From Trichomonas vaginalis G3 (Eukaryota; Parabasalia; Trichomonadida; Trichomonadidae), in contig NC_067207.1 of assembly GCF_026262505.1 (NCBI RefSeq), forward strand, positions 27,434,082 to 27,498,081: 64,000 nucleotides of DNA, in the 5' to 3' direction. The position numbers and the translations under genes were made by a program. Positions within the stretch are counted from its first letter, which is position 1. The number at the start of each line of letters is the position of its first letter. Shown in pieces: positions 51,316 to 62,532 of this stretch. Below the pieces are notes generated by a model. It searched no databases. It saw nothing but the letters and a program-made list of their open reading frames with translations, and had not been told where the DNA came from.

Positions 51316-54300
51316 TTAAATAAATGGCATACAACATCCATTTTCACAACATACAGCCTTAGTGTGTGCTCCTGTTAATGCAGTCTTACCGATTGTTAAG
51401 CGAGTCATTGACCTGTTTTTAAGTTGTAAATTAATATTCTGACCATCAAATATCACTTTATCATTTATTATATCCAAATAATTTTTAGGTGTTAATTGTT
51501 TATTTTGTCGTAAACTAACTCCTTTCATTTTTTGTGCAATCTTTTTAAAATCACTTCCATCAATTGAACCGTTGAATGATGTATAACACTTGGGGCATAA
51601 AGCAACCATGTTATCGCCTTGTTTCTCAATTGCTAAACCCAATAACTTCTTCTCATGTGCTTTTTCTTCAACTTTATTCTTTAATTTAGGTTTAAATTTC
51701 TCATCAAAACTGAAGAAATCAAATGGTGCGAATTTGAAAATGTTTTTATCATAAAATTGTTTATCGGTAACAATTGCTTGAAATGCTTGAGTGTTAGGAA
51801 GACTTGGATCGCCAGCGATTGCCCAATAAGATGAATCAGTATCACCTTCAATGAAATGAAAACGATTAACATCCATGCATTTATACATAAAATCATAAAT
51901 GAAAACTAAATACCAGTATTTAGCATTATCTAAAGTAAAGAATGCCTCTTGTAAACATGTTTCACATCTATAAAATCTATCTTTGAGCATCACTTGATAT
52001 GTATCCTCACCTATTTCTCTTATGTTTTTAAACTTATTTGACATACATGCAATGCGTGCCTTCTGTGCATTCATTATTTTAGTCTTTGCGTAATTTTGTG
52101 TATTCATTGCATCGTAACCATATGATCCATTAAGTGAAATCTTGCAAAATAAACTTTTTCCTTTATTTCCTTCTAATTCAGCCTTTTGTCTTTCATTCAT
52201 AAATTTGTTCGCAAATTCATTAAAACAAGTGTTTTTAGTAAATGTTAAAATTGATTGAATATCATCAATGATAAAATGAAATCTGTCGATTAGATACCAA
52301 AGATAATAAGAAGAAAATGGTTGATAATGGTTGTGTGTTGATGCTAACTGAGTTAATTTTCTCTGTTTCTGGTCAACTGGTAGATTGTTTGATTTCATGT
52401 AATTATACATAAAACTGCCAATTGTTTTTTCATCTGTGATAATATCTAAGTTTCTTATTATCGGTAAAAAGTTTATGTAATCATTAATGTATTTTTCATC
52501 AATGTGACCCTTTACTTCAGCCACGAATAAAGTATTTTTCTTTCTAATAATTCCCAATGCTTTTGCTTTCTTTGTTGCTGTATCACAAATGATAACACCA
52601 TTCAATCTTCCCGGCATATACATTTTATGGTCAGTATATTGAATGAAATCATGAGGATTAGATGAAAATGATGAAGGATATAATGAATTAAAATCAACAC
52701 CAACGAAATGAGTCATAATGTTGGAAGTGTCCTCATTTGATACAGTTTTAGTTTCTGGATTATATGCAAGTTTATTAATGTGCGTGATTCCTTTAAGATT
52801 TACTCTATGTTGAACATTTGATAGACCACCAGTAATTCCATTACGGAGAATGTGATAAGCTTCAACTGAATCTAAAGTCATTGGTAAATTATTTTTTAAT
52901 GCATAATTTCTTAAATTGATTCTTAAACGTTGAACATCTTCATCTTTATTTGATTTTACGACATTGCAATAACAACACATTAACTGACAATTTTCTTTAG
53001 TATGTGGTTTTTCATTATCGATTCTATCCAATGTTGGTTTATTAGCATATGTAAACGCTTTACCACACATTTTGCATTTAGATGAAAGGATTAAATCGTG
53101 ATAGTATTGAAAATCATCCATTGAAACATTATTTTTAGTATCTCTTTTTGCTTTTTCATCTTGTTTCTTATATGATTCAATTTTATATTTCCAATACTTT
53201 TTCGTTAATTCAAAACTTGATTCTATCTTTTCCTCAGGATATTTTTCATTAAGATTAAAGTCTTTATATGCTAAAGCGTAACGAATCATTGAAGCATTTG
53301 ATGATAAAGAAAGATTATGAAGCATATCAATTTTATAAACAAATGTTTCTTCAATAATTTTATCAATTGGGTCAATCATAATTTCAACATCTTTATTGCA
53401 ATAATGAATAAAATATTCTAATCTATTCTTAAAATTTTTAGCATCATTGAGATATATTTGATAATCACTATCTGATATAGTTTCTTGAGTTAATGCTGAA
53501 TAAAATGAATCTTGAGTGAATGGTTCCACTTTATATAATTCTTCTTCGTAATTCTCCCATGTGATGAATTGATAAGGGAAAAAGGATTTAACACGTGATT
53601 TATTGTTTCCGAAATCTTGAGTGAATTGATCCAATGTTCCACCCGCTATATAATTTCTGATGTCAATAAATCTCAATTCATATGGAACGTTTGTTTTCTT
53701 TACAATGATTTGCTTAAATTGTGAAGATGAACCCAGCATTGATTTTATTTTCCATTTTGCAGTGTTTAAATCACGAAGAATTAAATTTAAATCAAACTTT
53801 CCCGAATTAAAACCTATGATATTCACTTTATTAAATTCCTCATCTAGAAGTTCTTTAAATGCTTCCTTCTGTTTTTCATTTAATGTAAGGGACAACAATA
53901 ATTCATTGTATTGACTCATATTTGATTCAACAACTAATGAACAGGTTGAAAATAAAAACTCAATCCAATCAGAAATAAAAGAATCACTTGAAGTTAAGCA
54001 AAAATTCCTCGTATATGTTTTATCATTTAATTTAACCGTTGATGATACCATGAATGGTTTTAAGTAAGCATTCAAAGTTGCACACTCAGAAAGTTGTAAT
54101 TCTTCTTTAGTCTCTAATGTTTCAAAGTCAAAAGTAATATAATATCTTGTCGGTTTATAATATTCCTGCAAATTGTGAGCTAATAACCACTGATATATCT
54201 TCTGTTTCATAATATGTGGTGCATATGGTTGCTGGGTTTTTTGCAATTGAACGTCTTGAATTAATCTTCCATTATTTTCTTTACATTTCTCACAATGCTT

Positions 54301-54762
54301 TAAAAATCTTCTTTGGTTTTTCCTTTCTGGATCATCGCGGATAGAATAAACTTTTTCTTTACAATATGGACAAACTTTATAGCCGGTGAGTGCTTCAACG
54401 TCTGTTATTCTGTCAGCGTGAAGTTTTCCACATGGACTCTGTGTTAATAAAATATTTACTGTTTCAAATTCTGGATCTATCATTATTGATTCCACTAATG
54501 GAAAGTCTACCTTATTTATGTCCACGTCTTCTGGTTGAGGATCACAATAATAGAAATCAATATTAACATTTAACATTCTCGCTAATCTCTCACTTTCTGA
54601 TGAAATGTCAAACCCTTCATATGCATCTATTGCTTCATTTAAATAGCTTCTACGAGTTTTAGGATTAGCACCATCAGGAATGTTATAGAAGCGTTTAAAT
54701 AACCTTCTACCTTCTGCTCTAATTTGATTATCATTCATTTTAGCTGTTCCGTTTTTGTTCAT
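51316..54762 (-). CDS. protein-primed family B DNA polymerase with HNH-like insert, 1148 aa (copy B)
   Basis: Residues 130-160 hold a Cys/His finger (CPYCKEK, then HCEKC). 3'-5' exonuclease motifs: FDFET at 211-215, IGFNSGKFDLNL near 316-327 and YCNKDVEIM near 454. Residues 560-605 form an HNH-like module: CKMC, LDRIDNEKPH, NCQLMCCYCN. The GGLS motif near 645 and polymerase motifs A (VDFNSLYPSS, D690), B (KISLNGSYGYD) and C (EGDTDSSYW) follow, then a Cys cluster (CPKCY) and a Cys-rich end (CCENGCCMPFI). It replicates the linear element from its tips, primed by a terminal protein. Length fits Polinton polymerases. Whole frame. The HNH-like insert between exonuclease and polymerase parts is the odd feature. 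Confidence 0.9.
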   Translation of the reverse strand: MNKNGTAKMNDNQIRAEGRRLFKRFYNIPDGANPKTRRSYLNEAIDAYEGFDISSESERLARMLNVNIDFYYCDPQPEDVDINKVDFPLVESIMIDPEFETVNILLTQSPCGKLHADRITDVEALTGYKVCPYCKEKVYSIRDDPERKNQRRFLKHCEKCKENNGRLIQDVQLQKTQQPYAPHIMKQKIYQWLLAHNLQEYYKPTRYYITFDFETLETKEELQLSECATLNAYLKPFMVSSTVKLNDKTYTRNFCLTSSDSFISDWIEFLFSTCSLVVESNMSQYNELLLSLTLNEKQKEAFKELLDEEFNKVNIIGFNSGKFDLNLILRDLNTAKWKIKSMLGSSSQFKQIIVKKTNVPYELRFIDIRNYIAGGTLDQFTQDFGNNKSRVKSFFPYQFITWENYEEELYKVEPFTQDSFYSALTQETISDSDYQIYLNDAKNFKNRLEYFIHYCNKDVEIMIDPIDKIIEETFVYKIDMLHNLSLSSNASMIRYALAYKDFNLNEKYPEEKIESSFELTKKYWKYKIESYKKQDEKAKRDTKNNVSMDDFQYYHDLILSSKCKMCGKAFTYANKPTLDRIDNEKPHTKENCQLMCCYCNVVKSNKDEDVQRLRINLRNYALKNNLPMTLDSVEAYHILRNGITGGLSNVQHRVNLKGITHINKLAYNPETKTVSNEDTSNIMTHFVGVDFNSLYPSSFSSNPHDFIQYTDHKMYMPGRLNGVIICDTATKKAKALGIIRKKNTLFVAEVKGHIDEKYINDYINFLPIIRNLDIITDEKTIGSFMYNYMKSNNLPVDQKQRKLTQLASTHNHYQPFSSYYLWYLIDRFHFIIDDIQSILTFTKNTCFNEFANKFMNERQKAELEGNKGKSLFCKISLNGSYGYDAMNTQNYAKTKIMNAQKARIACMSNKFKNIREIGEDTYQVMLKDRFYRCETCLQEAFFTLDNAKYWYLVFIYDFMYKCMDVNRFHFIEGDTDSSYWAIAGDPSLPNTQAFQAIVTDKQFYDKNIFKFAPFDFFSFDEKFKPKLKNKVEEKAHEKKLLGLAIEKQGDNMVALCPKCYTSFNGSIDGSDFKKIAQKMKGVSLRQNKQLTPKNYLDIINDKVIFDGQNINLQLKNRSMTRLTIGKTALTGAHTKAVCCENGCCMPFI

Positions 54763-54803
54763 TTATGTAAGAATAAAAATTAAATAAAAATAAAGTTTAT
54801 TTA

Positions 54804-55898
54804 TTAAAGTCCGTAAAATGAATTAAGAATACATAAATTTTTATCATCTGCGACGTGACAAATACATTTTAATTTACTCAAGAATGCATACCCTGATACA
54901 TTAAATCTAATTCCTGTCTTATTTAATTTCACAACTTTGAAAAGGAATGTATGAATAGCTATAAAATGATGAGAAGATGTTTTATGGGTTGCTTCCATTT
55001 TTTCTGAAATAAATGAATAAATATAATGTTTATAAGTTTTCATATCTTTTATGTTCTTAATAACGAATGGTATAGACCTTTCAACTTCATCTTCCTTCGG
55101 TGCTGTTCTTTCATATGAAACATTATTGGTATCTTCAACAATGAAACCACAATCACACAAAATTTTATAGGTTCCAATGGTTTCTTTTGATATTTTATCT
55201 AATAAATCAAAAACTTTATCAACACCTGTGCATTTATTTAAATAATAATTTGTGTAAATATCATGATCTTCTTTTTTAATCGTATTAGTTGCATATGTCA
55301 CGTTTTTAAGAGCTTTTTTGAATTTCTCAGAATCTAAAGGTGGTGAAAGTAATATACAAGGGTATTCTTCATTATCAATAAATTGTAACTTATGTTTATG
55401 AATAAATTTAGTTCCTTCTTCTGAAAGTGTTTCATCTATTTCACCATCTAATAAATTTTGTGTTGATTCTAAGACATAATTTTTATATCTTTCTTCATGA
55501 GATTTCTGAACTTCTGATTCTGAAGCTGGGATATTCATTAAACCCTCTACTTCATTTTCAACTTCTCTTAATTCCTTAATTTTTTCATCTATTTCATCTC
55601 TTATTTTTTCCAGTCTTTCAATTTCATCATATTCATCATCTTTAATCCGTTCTTCATAATATTCAGGGAAAACATCAGGTTCTTTAGGTTTTTCTTTTTT
55701 AGATGTGGGATATAAGAAATTTATAACATCATCTTTATTCATTTTTCCATCATAATCAAACTCATTTAAAAACTCCGCAAATTTTTGACAATTTCTTAAA
55801 TAATATTTATCAACTTCATAACCCGCCTCCTTTAATATATCCTTTATTTCCTCATTTGTGAATCCCAATTTTTTAACGCTGTTAGTTGTGACACTCAT
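54804..55898 (-). CDS. unknown 364-aa acidic protein (copy B)
   Basis: Identical in sequence to 33349-34443, described there. Confidence 0.55.
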   Translation of the reverse strand: MSVTTNSVKKLGFTNEEIKDILKEAGYEVDKYYLRNCQKFAEFLNEFDYDGKMNKDDVINFLYPTSKKEKPKEPDVFPEYYEERIKDDEYDEIERLEKIRDEIDEKIKELREVENEVEGLMNIPASESEVQKSHEERYKNYVLESTQNLLDGEIDETLSEEGTKFIHKHKLQFIDNEEYPCILLSPPLDSEKFKKALKNVTYATNTIKKEDHDIYTNYYLNKCTGVDKVFDLLDKISKETIGTYKILCDCGFIVEDTNNVSYERTAPKEDEVERSIPFVIKNIKDMKTYKHYIYSFISEKMEATHKTSSHHFIAIHTFLFKVVKLNKTGIRFNVSGYAFLSKLKCICHVADDKNLCILNSFYGL

Positions 55899-55984
55899 TT
55901 CATACGAATTAAAAATAAATTATTCAAAAATGTAAGACATGAATCAAATAATTGATTTCATAAATTCAAATAATCATTAGTTTC

Positions 55985-56458
55985 TTAAAGTTCAATGTTG
56001 AACTCATCAAATTCATCTTCATCATCATCATTACCAATAGCGAGTTTATTTATTCTTTCGATTCTATCTTTTGATAGTCTATCGTTTAATTTTTTCTGAA
56101 GTTTTTCGTTACCAAGTTCTAAAATTTTACATGGATGATATTTAAACTCGTTAAATTCTTTTTCCTCAGTTTTAATCATTAATCTACAAAGAACTTTAGT
56201 GAAGTGGTTTTGTTGTTTAAACCACTTATCCTTAATATTTGTTATAAATTCAATATTCGGAATTAATTCCCAAATTTTTGAATTTTCGATTAATTTACCA
56301 TCAAATGCAAAAGCAATAGGTTTAATATTAAACTTACCTTTATAAAATAAACTTTCTATGTAATCATCAAAATAAACATCTACTTGTTTAACTTAGGTGA
56401 GAATTGGTGAAAGTTTATCCATTAATTGATTCACAGTCACGAATCTTGTTCCGTTCAT
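55985..56458 (-). pseudogene. 158-aa terminal gene, right copy (copy B, interrupted)
   Basis: Same as 34530-35003. In copy B the left counterpart is missing, so here the gene is subterminal rather than part of the inverted repeat. Confidence 0.5.
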
Positions 56459-56479
56459 TTATGTAAGAATAAAAAAAAT

Positions 56480-56716
56480 AAATTATTTTTAAAATTAATG
56501 TTAATTATTTTTAATGTGTTTATTACATCATGTATGGGTTGAGTGTAAATGTCTTACATTTTTAAATCTTGATTTATTCTAAAACGTAAGAATAAAAACC
56601 GTAAGAATCATACATTTTTTACTTCATATGTCAAAAATAATGATACAAAATCGTTCAATATCGTATGAATTCTTACATTTACAAAAAAAGTCACTAAACC
56701 CGTCATATCCACTACT
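56480..56716 (-). repeat. right terminal inverted repeat of copy B
   Basis: Ends CATATCCACTACT, followed by TCCATT at 56717-56722. Confidence 0.9.
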
Positions 56717-56805
56717 TCCATTACATATCATATAAAAAAATAAAGAAAAATTTTTCTCCCCGTCTTATTGTTTTATATCATTTTTTTCGAGGCTACCCTC
56801 AGTAA

Positions 56806-58155
56806 ATGACATCTAAGCAAGTCATCCTTATTCAAAAACCACATGATGAAGAGTTACAGGAGTACTTTTCCAAGAGTGATTTAAAATTCACGAGCTTTTT
56901 TGTTGAAAAAGTATGCAACTGCAAAACATTAATCGAATTTCTGAATGCTTCCATTTGTGCACCAGATATATTTATTAAAAAGTCAATAATGCGCAAATTA
57001 ATTCATGAATTCCGTTTCAGAGGAAAAAGCTTCATGTTTGCAGATATTAGTAATTCGAACGTAGATTTAAATGATCACGATTACATTCTATTTTGCAATA
57101 AATACGACTTTTATGGGTATATTTCAAAAGATCAAAAGAAAATTTCCCAAAGTCCACTAAGTATTAATGCTATTATTAAGGAAATATTCCCCAGTAGTAA
57201 AATTCAAATCAAACCATGGAAGGATTTTCGATTTGGAATTAAAAATGCATTTTACGTGAGATGGCTATATTTTACAGAGAAAGCTCCTCCTGATTTTCTT
57301 AATAACGACTTATATTCGTTTATTCATGACATTTATATCAATTGTATCAATATTGACAGACAAATATCCGAATATTTAGTAGCAATTGATGCAATTAATA
57401 ACAAAAACCCTGTTTCAATTTATTCAAGCAATAAATTCCTTGGATTACTAATAAATTGGTACAAAAACCAGTCATCCCTTCCATTTCCTTTATATTATAA
57501 GACATCAGATCAACCAGACCTTATTTTAGAAAGTAAATCTACCAAAGCCGTTTCGGTTTCAAACGAAAAAGAACAATATGTTTTCAAAGGCGTAAAAATA
57601 GAGAAACCAAATGTTTCATCATTCAAACACAAGAAAGTTGTTGAATTGAATGTGCATAAGCCAACAATTACTCCATTAAATTTAAGAAAAAGTGATGAAA
57701 TTGTAAAATCTCCTCCAAAAGAAGAGCAAACGACTTCAAACAATACTAATGATCTCTCATTAGTTTATTTAATCTCAGAAGGATATAATTTAATGATAAG
57801 GCAAGATGGATATCCATGTTTCTGTCCAGCATATGTATCAAAGACGCAACCAATTAAGATAAAAGTTTTAGATGCTAAATTTAAACCAATAAACCACAGA
57901 ATACAATTCTATTGCTACCAAACACCTAAATATTCTTTCAGTGATGAAACGAAAGAAAGTAATATTTATATTGATGAATATTCAAGTAATATTTCTCTCA
58001 CGATTTATTTCACTGACGAATTCTACACGAACTTATTTTTTAATTTCCAAATCATTGAAGACTTGAGTTATTACACTCAACCAGAGAAATACAGCATTCT
58101 CTGCCTTAATCAGAGCCAGATTTGGATTTCTGACAATACTCAGATCAAACAGTAG
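56806..58155 (+). CDS. unknown 449-aa host protein (second copy)
   Basis: Same protein as 35350-36699. Both copies are whole. Confidence 0.65.
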   Translation: MTSKQVILIQKPHDEELQEYFSKSDLKFTSFFVEKVCNCKTLIEFLNASICAPDIFIKKSIMRKLIHEFRFRGKSFMFADISNSNVDLNDHDYILFCNKYDFYGYISKDQKKISQSPLSINAIIKEIFPSSKIQIKPWKDFRFGIKNAFYVRWLYFTEKAPPDFLNNDLYSFIHDIYINCINIDRQISEYLVAIDAINNKNPVSIYSSNKFLGLLINWYKNQSSLPFPLYYKTSDQPDLILESKSTKAVSVSNEKEQYVFKGVKIEKPNVSSFKHKKVVELNVHKPTITPLNLRKSDEIVKSPPKEEQTTSNNTNDLSLVYLISEGYNLMIRQDGYPCFCPAYVSKTQPIKIKVLDAKFKPINHRIQFYCYQTPKYSFSDETKESNIYIDEYSSNISLTIYFTDEFYTNLFFNFQIIEDLSYYTQPEKYSILCLNQSQIWISDNTQIKQ

Positions 58156-58267
58156 CTATTTTACTTTGTATAATAATAATAAAAAACATTTTAAAATTGT
58201 AGAATTTCAATATTAACTTGATAGAACTTCATATTTATTTCATAACTTATTAAATCAAGAGGTTATA

Positions 58268-58428
58268 AAGAAATAAAAGAGAGATTTATATTTAACTTGC
58301 TAATAAATGCTGCTGTAGGAAAACTTGATATATTAAAATATCTTATCTACTCAGGTATTTATTAAGAAGTACAAGATAAAATCGAAAGTACTGATGAGGA
58401 AGAAAGTGAAAATTCTACAAGAGATTAA
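58268..58428 (+). pseudogene. ankyrin-repeat gene tail (second copy)
   Basis: Same remnant as 36811-36971. Confidence 0.55.
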
Positions 58429-58665
58429 ATCATTGTTATTTAATTATTTTTATTCGAGTTGAATAAAGTGATTATTATGTTTGCCGCACTGACGTAAATG
58501 TTAAAATCGTGTTTTTATGAATATATAAACTTCTTGCAAAAGAAATGATTTTAGATATTTCATTTGACATCTTTATAATGGATTAATATGATTATTTTAT
58601 CAAATGGTAACCTCATATACATGATCTCATACTGTAATAGAGCTCCCTCTATTATAGATTCCATT

Positions 58666-58900
58666 AGTAGTGGATATGACGGGTTTAGTGACTTTTTTTG
58701 TAAATGTAAGAATTCATACGATATTGAACGATTTTGTATCATCATTTTTGACATATGAAGTAAAAAATGTATGATTCTTACGGTTTTTATTCTTACGTTT
58801 TAGAATAAATCAAGATTTAAAAATGTAAGACATTTACACTCAACCCATACATGATGTAATAAACATTAAAAATAATTAACATTAATTTTAAAAATAATTT
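58666..58900 (+). repeat. left terminal inverted repeat of copy C
   Basis: Matches 37209-37440 with very few differences. Confidence 0.85.
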
Positions 58901-59034
58901 ATTCATCTTTTATAAAAGAAGCTATATATAGATGATGTCAGATATTCCGCGATTAATTAAAACAAGTGTTTAAATCATGAATGGAATCAATGGAGTCATA
59001 ATCAAAGACCTCATAAAGAGAAAAGAAATTGAAA

Positions 59035-59396
59035 CTAATGATTATTTGAATTTATGAAATCAATTATTTGATTCATTCTTTCTTCAATCTCTTCTATTCT
59101 TTTTGTTAAATCATCAATTTTCATTAATGAGGTGATTCTTGATTGAGGAATAGATTTCAAACTAACCACCCTTTATTTTTGAAATTTTGAATCCATCAAC
59201 TTTAAACATTTTATTCAATTTACATGTTGTCAATTCTTCAAATAATTTTTTTTATTAGCATAATAGTCATTAAATTCTTCAACAGATGAAAAAATTTTTT
59301 TCAGTAATTGGTTTAACAACGTTAATTTTTTGTTGAACATTAACTTTCATTTATTTCTTCCTCCTCTGTTCCATTTATTTTTAAAATCGGTTTCAT
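59035..59396 (-). pseudogene. 122-aa coiled-coil protein (copy C, interrupted)
   Basis: Counterpart of 15975-16343. Confidence 0.45.
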
Positions 59397-59462
59397 TTAT
59401 CATTAAATAAAAATTAGAATATAAGTGATGAAATATATTTTTTAATTAATATTAAATCAGAA

Positions 59463-59699
59463 ATGGCGGCAGGATTCTTTAAAAAATTATGGGATGGAAT
59501 TAAGAAAGCTGCAGGTTGGGTTTATAAAAAGGTTATTAAACCTGTTGCAAACTTTTTGGCACCAGTAGCGAAAACGGCAGGAACTATCATAAGTGGAGTA
59601 TTAGGTACAAAAGCAGGTAATCCAGCGATGGGAGCACAAGCAGGTAACGCAATTGGTGGAATTGCTGAAGGAATACTTAATAAAATAGGTGGTAAATAG
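59463..59699 (+). CDS. 78-aa amphipathic Gly/Ala-rich protein MAAGFFKKLWD (copy C)
   Basis: Whole frame: MAAGFFKKLWDGIKKAAGWV, then VIKPVANFLAPVAKTAGTII and a small-residue region (GAQAGNAIGGIAEGIL). The first 30 residues form a strongly basic amphipathic helix; the rest is hydrophobic and Gly/Ala-rich, able to insert into or span a membrane. This combination is typical of membrane-penetration or minor capsid peptides of non-enveloped viruses, such as adenovirus VI-like or parvoviral helices; the comparison is by character only. A paralogue (MAAGIFKKLWD) converges on it 21 bases away. Confidence 0.6.
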   Translation: MAAGFFKKLWDGIKKAAGWVYKKVIKPVANFLAPVAKTAGTIISGVLGTKAGNPAMGAQAGNAIGGIAEGILNKIGGK

Positions 59700-59720
59700 T
59701 GGAAAAATAAAATATTATTT

Positions 59721-59936
59721 TTATCTTAGTATTGGTTGTAGTCTTTGATAAACTTTTTCTCCTTTATTTAAAATTTCTCTTATTGGGGCAGCTTTTGGTG
59801 TTATTGATTCAGCTACGTCACTAATTGCTTCTTTATTCTTAAATATCCAATTTGCTCCCTTCTTCAATGTTTCCCAAACTTTACTCGCTCCTCTTTTTAC
59901 TCTATCCCACAGTTTCTTAAATATACCTGCAGCCAT
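59721..59936 (-). CDS. 71-aa amphipathic protein MAAGIFKKLWD (copy C)
   Basis: Identical to 38272-38487. Confidence 0.55.
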   Translation of the reverse strand: MAAGIFKKLWDRVKRGASKVWETLKKGANWIFKNKEAISDVAESITPKAAPIREILNKGEKVYQRLQPILR

Positions 59937-60005
59937 AGTTGATTATTTCATTAAAATTAAAAATTCATTTACATCTTTTAATTTTGAATTTTTATTTATT
60001 AATAA

Positions 60006-61641
60006 ATGACGACTAACTATTTAGTGCCAAACACTAAACCAATTAATGGAAATGTGTTTCATTCATTCGAAAAGATAAATGAAATATTCGCAAAGAATGA
60101 CGGTAGAAGATATTATAGAGAACTTGAAAGTTCATGCTATGACTCTGATGCTCCATATTTTGATGATAAACAAACTCATTTAAGAATTACAAATCCGGCT
60201 CATGATGTGAACCAATTAGGTGACACATATATTAAACGCAAAGTTAAAGCAACTCTTGTTTCAAATAAAGCTTTCACATGTGATGCCGCTTTTAAATGTA
60301 TGCGTTTATTCGTTGGTTACAAATCATCAAATCAAAGCTTTAAACAATTAGAAGTAGAAACTGAAAGAGGTGATGCCGGTTATCTTCAGATGGATTGCGC
60401 CCGTGAATCTTTTGCATTTGCAACATATAAACCAAAATCAGAAAGGAAAGTTAAAAAGTTTGTTCATTCGTTATATAATAATGTTCAAAAATATGATAAC
60501 TCAGTATGTGGTAAATATATTGACCCATCGAAGTTTTCAAGAAAGCAAATGAAGAAGTTGATGTCACTTTTGATATGATTATTCCGGTAAATGATTTGTT
60601 AGCATTTCAGGCGTTCGATGATTATCCTAAATCATTTGGGATATCATTCTTAAATATTATGTTTTCAGGGATACTTTAGTATTTTGTCAGGTTGACCCGT
60701 TAAGAGTTGCTGATTTACAAAATTACGTTTTGAAAAGATAACTGATGAAAATTATGAAAAGATTATGAATCATGTTTATAAATATGATCGCAAATTCCAA
60801 CAAATCGGACTTCCTGCCAAATTAATTACAGCTTAGCCGCTACATCTGCTGACGCAACAGTTGATGACGTTATTATTTCATGCACAAAGATGGAAGTTTT
60901 AGAGGATAAATGTATTACACCAGGATACGGTTTAATTGAAGAATCAGTTAAAGCAATACCACGTTTATTCAGTAAGGAAGATCCATTCATGATTCCAGCT
61001 CAACATATTGACGTTCGTTCACTAAATGGAGGTTGCATCACTCCAAAGGTATTAGCTCAGATTTCTCATATGCTCTTCATAATGTTACAGATGTTGTGTT
61101 AACATTTCCGAAAAATGCAATGCAAAGAACAGTTTTAGAAAATCCAATGCTTCGAGGTCTTCAGGTCACTATAGATTCAAGAAACTTCCCCGATCAAGCG
61201 ATGACCACAGTGGGTGACATATTCTTTACACGTATGCTTCAAGCTTCTGATTTAGATGGAGTGAATGAATGCACGGAAGAATATGAGGACTCATTAACTA
61301 GACCACTGAATGCAGATGATGGCACGCCATTAGCTAGAACATGGAAAGACCAAACCTCATTCTTATGCACTATTCCAGTTCAACGTGATGGAGCGGGTAT
61401 ATTCTTTGATGGATTAGAAACTTTTAACTCACAAGTTACAGTACAAGTGAAAGCTTATCCAATCATTCAGGGTGAAAATGACACTTACTGTTCAAAGGTG
61501 ACAAATCCTCCTCAGGTTTGGTTTACTAGGACTACATATTGGACATGGACACCGGATGAAGGTTTGAAATATCATTCAACAGGTACACCACCACAGTATA
61601 GAAGTTCATATGATGAAATATTGATGAATAGAAATGTTTAA
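60006..61641 (+). pseudogene. capsid-like protein (copy C, interrupted)
   Basis: Counterpart of 16951-18587 and 38558-40189. Confidence 0.55.
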
Positions 61642-61665
61642 AATTATAAATTTATTTTTGATTAA

Positions 61666-62492
61666 ATGGATTTAAATTCATCCACCCCTTATGAAGAATT
61701 AGCAGGAGTATATAATACATACGTAGATGATATGATTAATGAAGCATTGAGTGATAATAAACATGCTCTATCTAAGGAAAAATTAATGAAAATTCCATAT
61801 TCTGAATGTTACTTAAATTCAATCACTGCAGCAATTGGTAAACAAAAAAAGGTAAAACATTAACGATATTAAAACAAATTATCATTATTGCTAACACTTC
61901 CCCCTATTCACATGTGTTAATTTATATCAACCGTTCAGGTTCACCTTCAGATGATACATTTGAATCTTTAAAGCATTTAATCAAAATTCCAATTATTTAT
62001 TTATCACAAGAAGAAGCAGAAGATTATTTAAAAAACTTTTTAATGTATAAAGAATTATATAATACAATCAAGAAGCAAGGATTAGAGGATAAAATTATTG
62101 ATAAACAACAGGATGAATTATTTGAAACACTTTCCATTTCAAATTTTGATAAAGAATTTTTGCATTCACTCATTTTTCTAGATGATGCAGTGAAATCAAA
62201 ACTAATAACAAATGAGAAATCATATTTTAATCAGTTATTAACTCAATGTCGACACATTCAGTGTTCATTTTTTATGGCTGTTCAATATTTCAAAGCATTA
62301 AGCACAAACATTAAATCAAATCTATCAACACTTTTCATTTTCAGTGGGTTTAGTCGTCAACAGTTGAACGTTATGCTTTATCAAGTGAATTTACCAATGA
62401 GCATTAATGAACTTTACACACAATATCAGCAATTAGGTGAACATGGAAAAATAATAGTTGATTTAAATAAAGGGGGTGTTAAATTTGATTAA
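61666..62492 (+). pseudogene. A32-like packaging ATPase (copy C, interrupted)
   Basis: Counterpart of 18612-19437. The Walker B region and the C-terminal half are continuous. Confidence 0.75.
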
Positions 62493-62532
62493 CTTTTTAT
62501 AATTAATTTTTATTTTTTATTTATAATTAAAC

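Larger units (their letters stand above)
37209..56716. mobile_element. Polinton lineage 2, copy B
   Basis: Full-length, 19.5 kb, bounded by AGTAGTGG...CCACTACT termini and TCCATT on both sides. Same gene set as copy A except that the left 158-aa gene is absent, a 45-aa gene is present at 49282, and the primase-helicase segment is inverted. The left half has roughly ten breaks. The right half (primase-helicase, 87-aa, integrase, polymerase, 364-aa) looks whole. Young, judging from near identity with copy C and with the right half of A. Confidence 0.92.
56717..58665. repeat. 1.95-kb host segment between copies B and C
   Basis: Second copy of 35262-37208, with only a few single-base and short-run differences. 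Confidence 0.9.
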
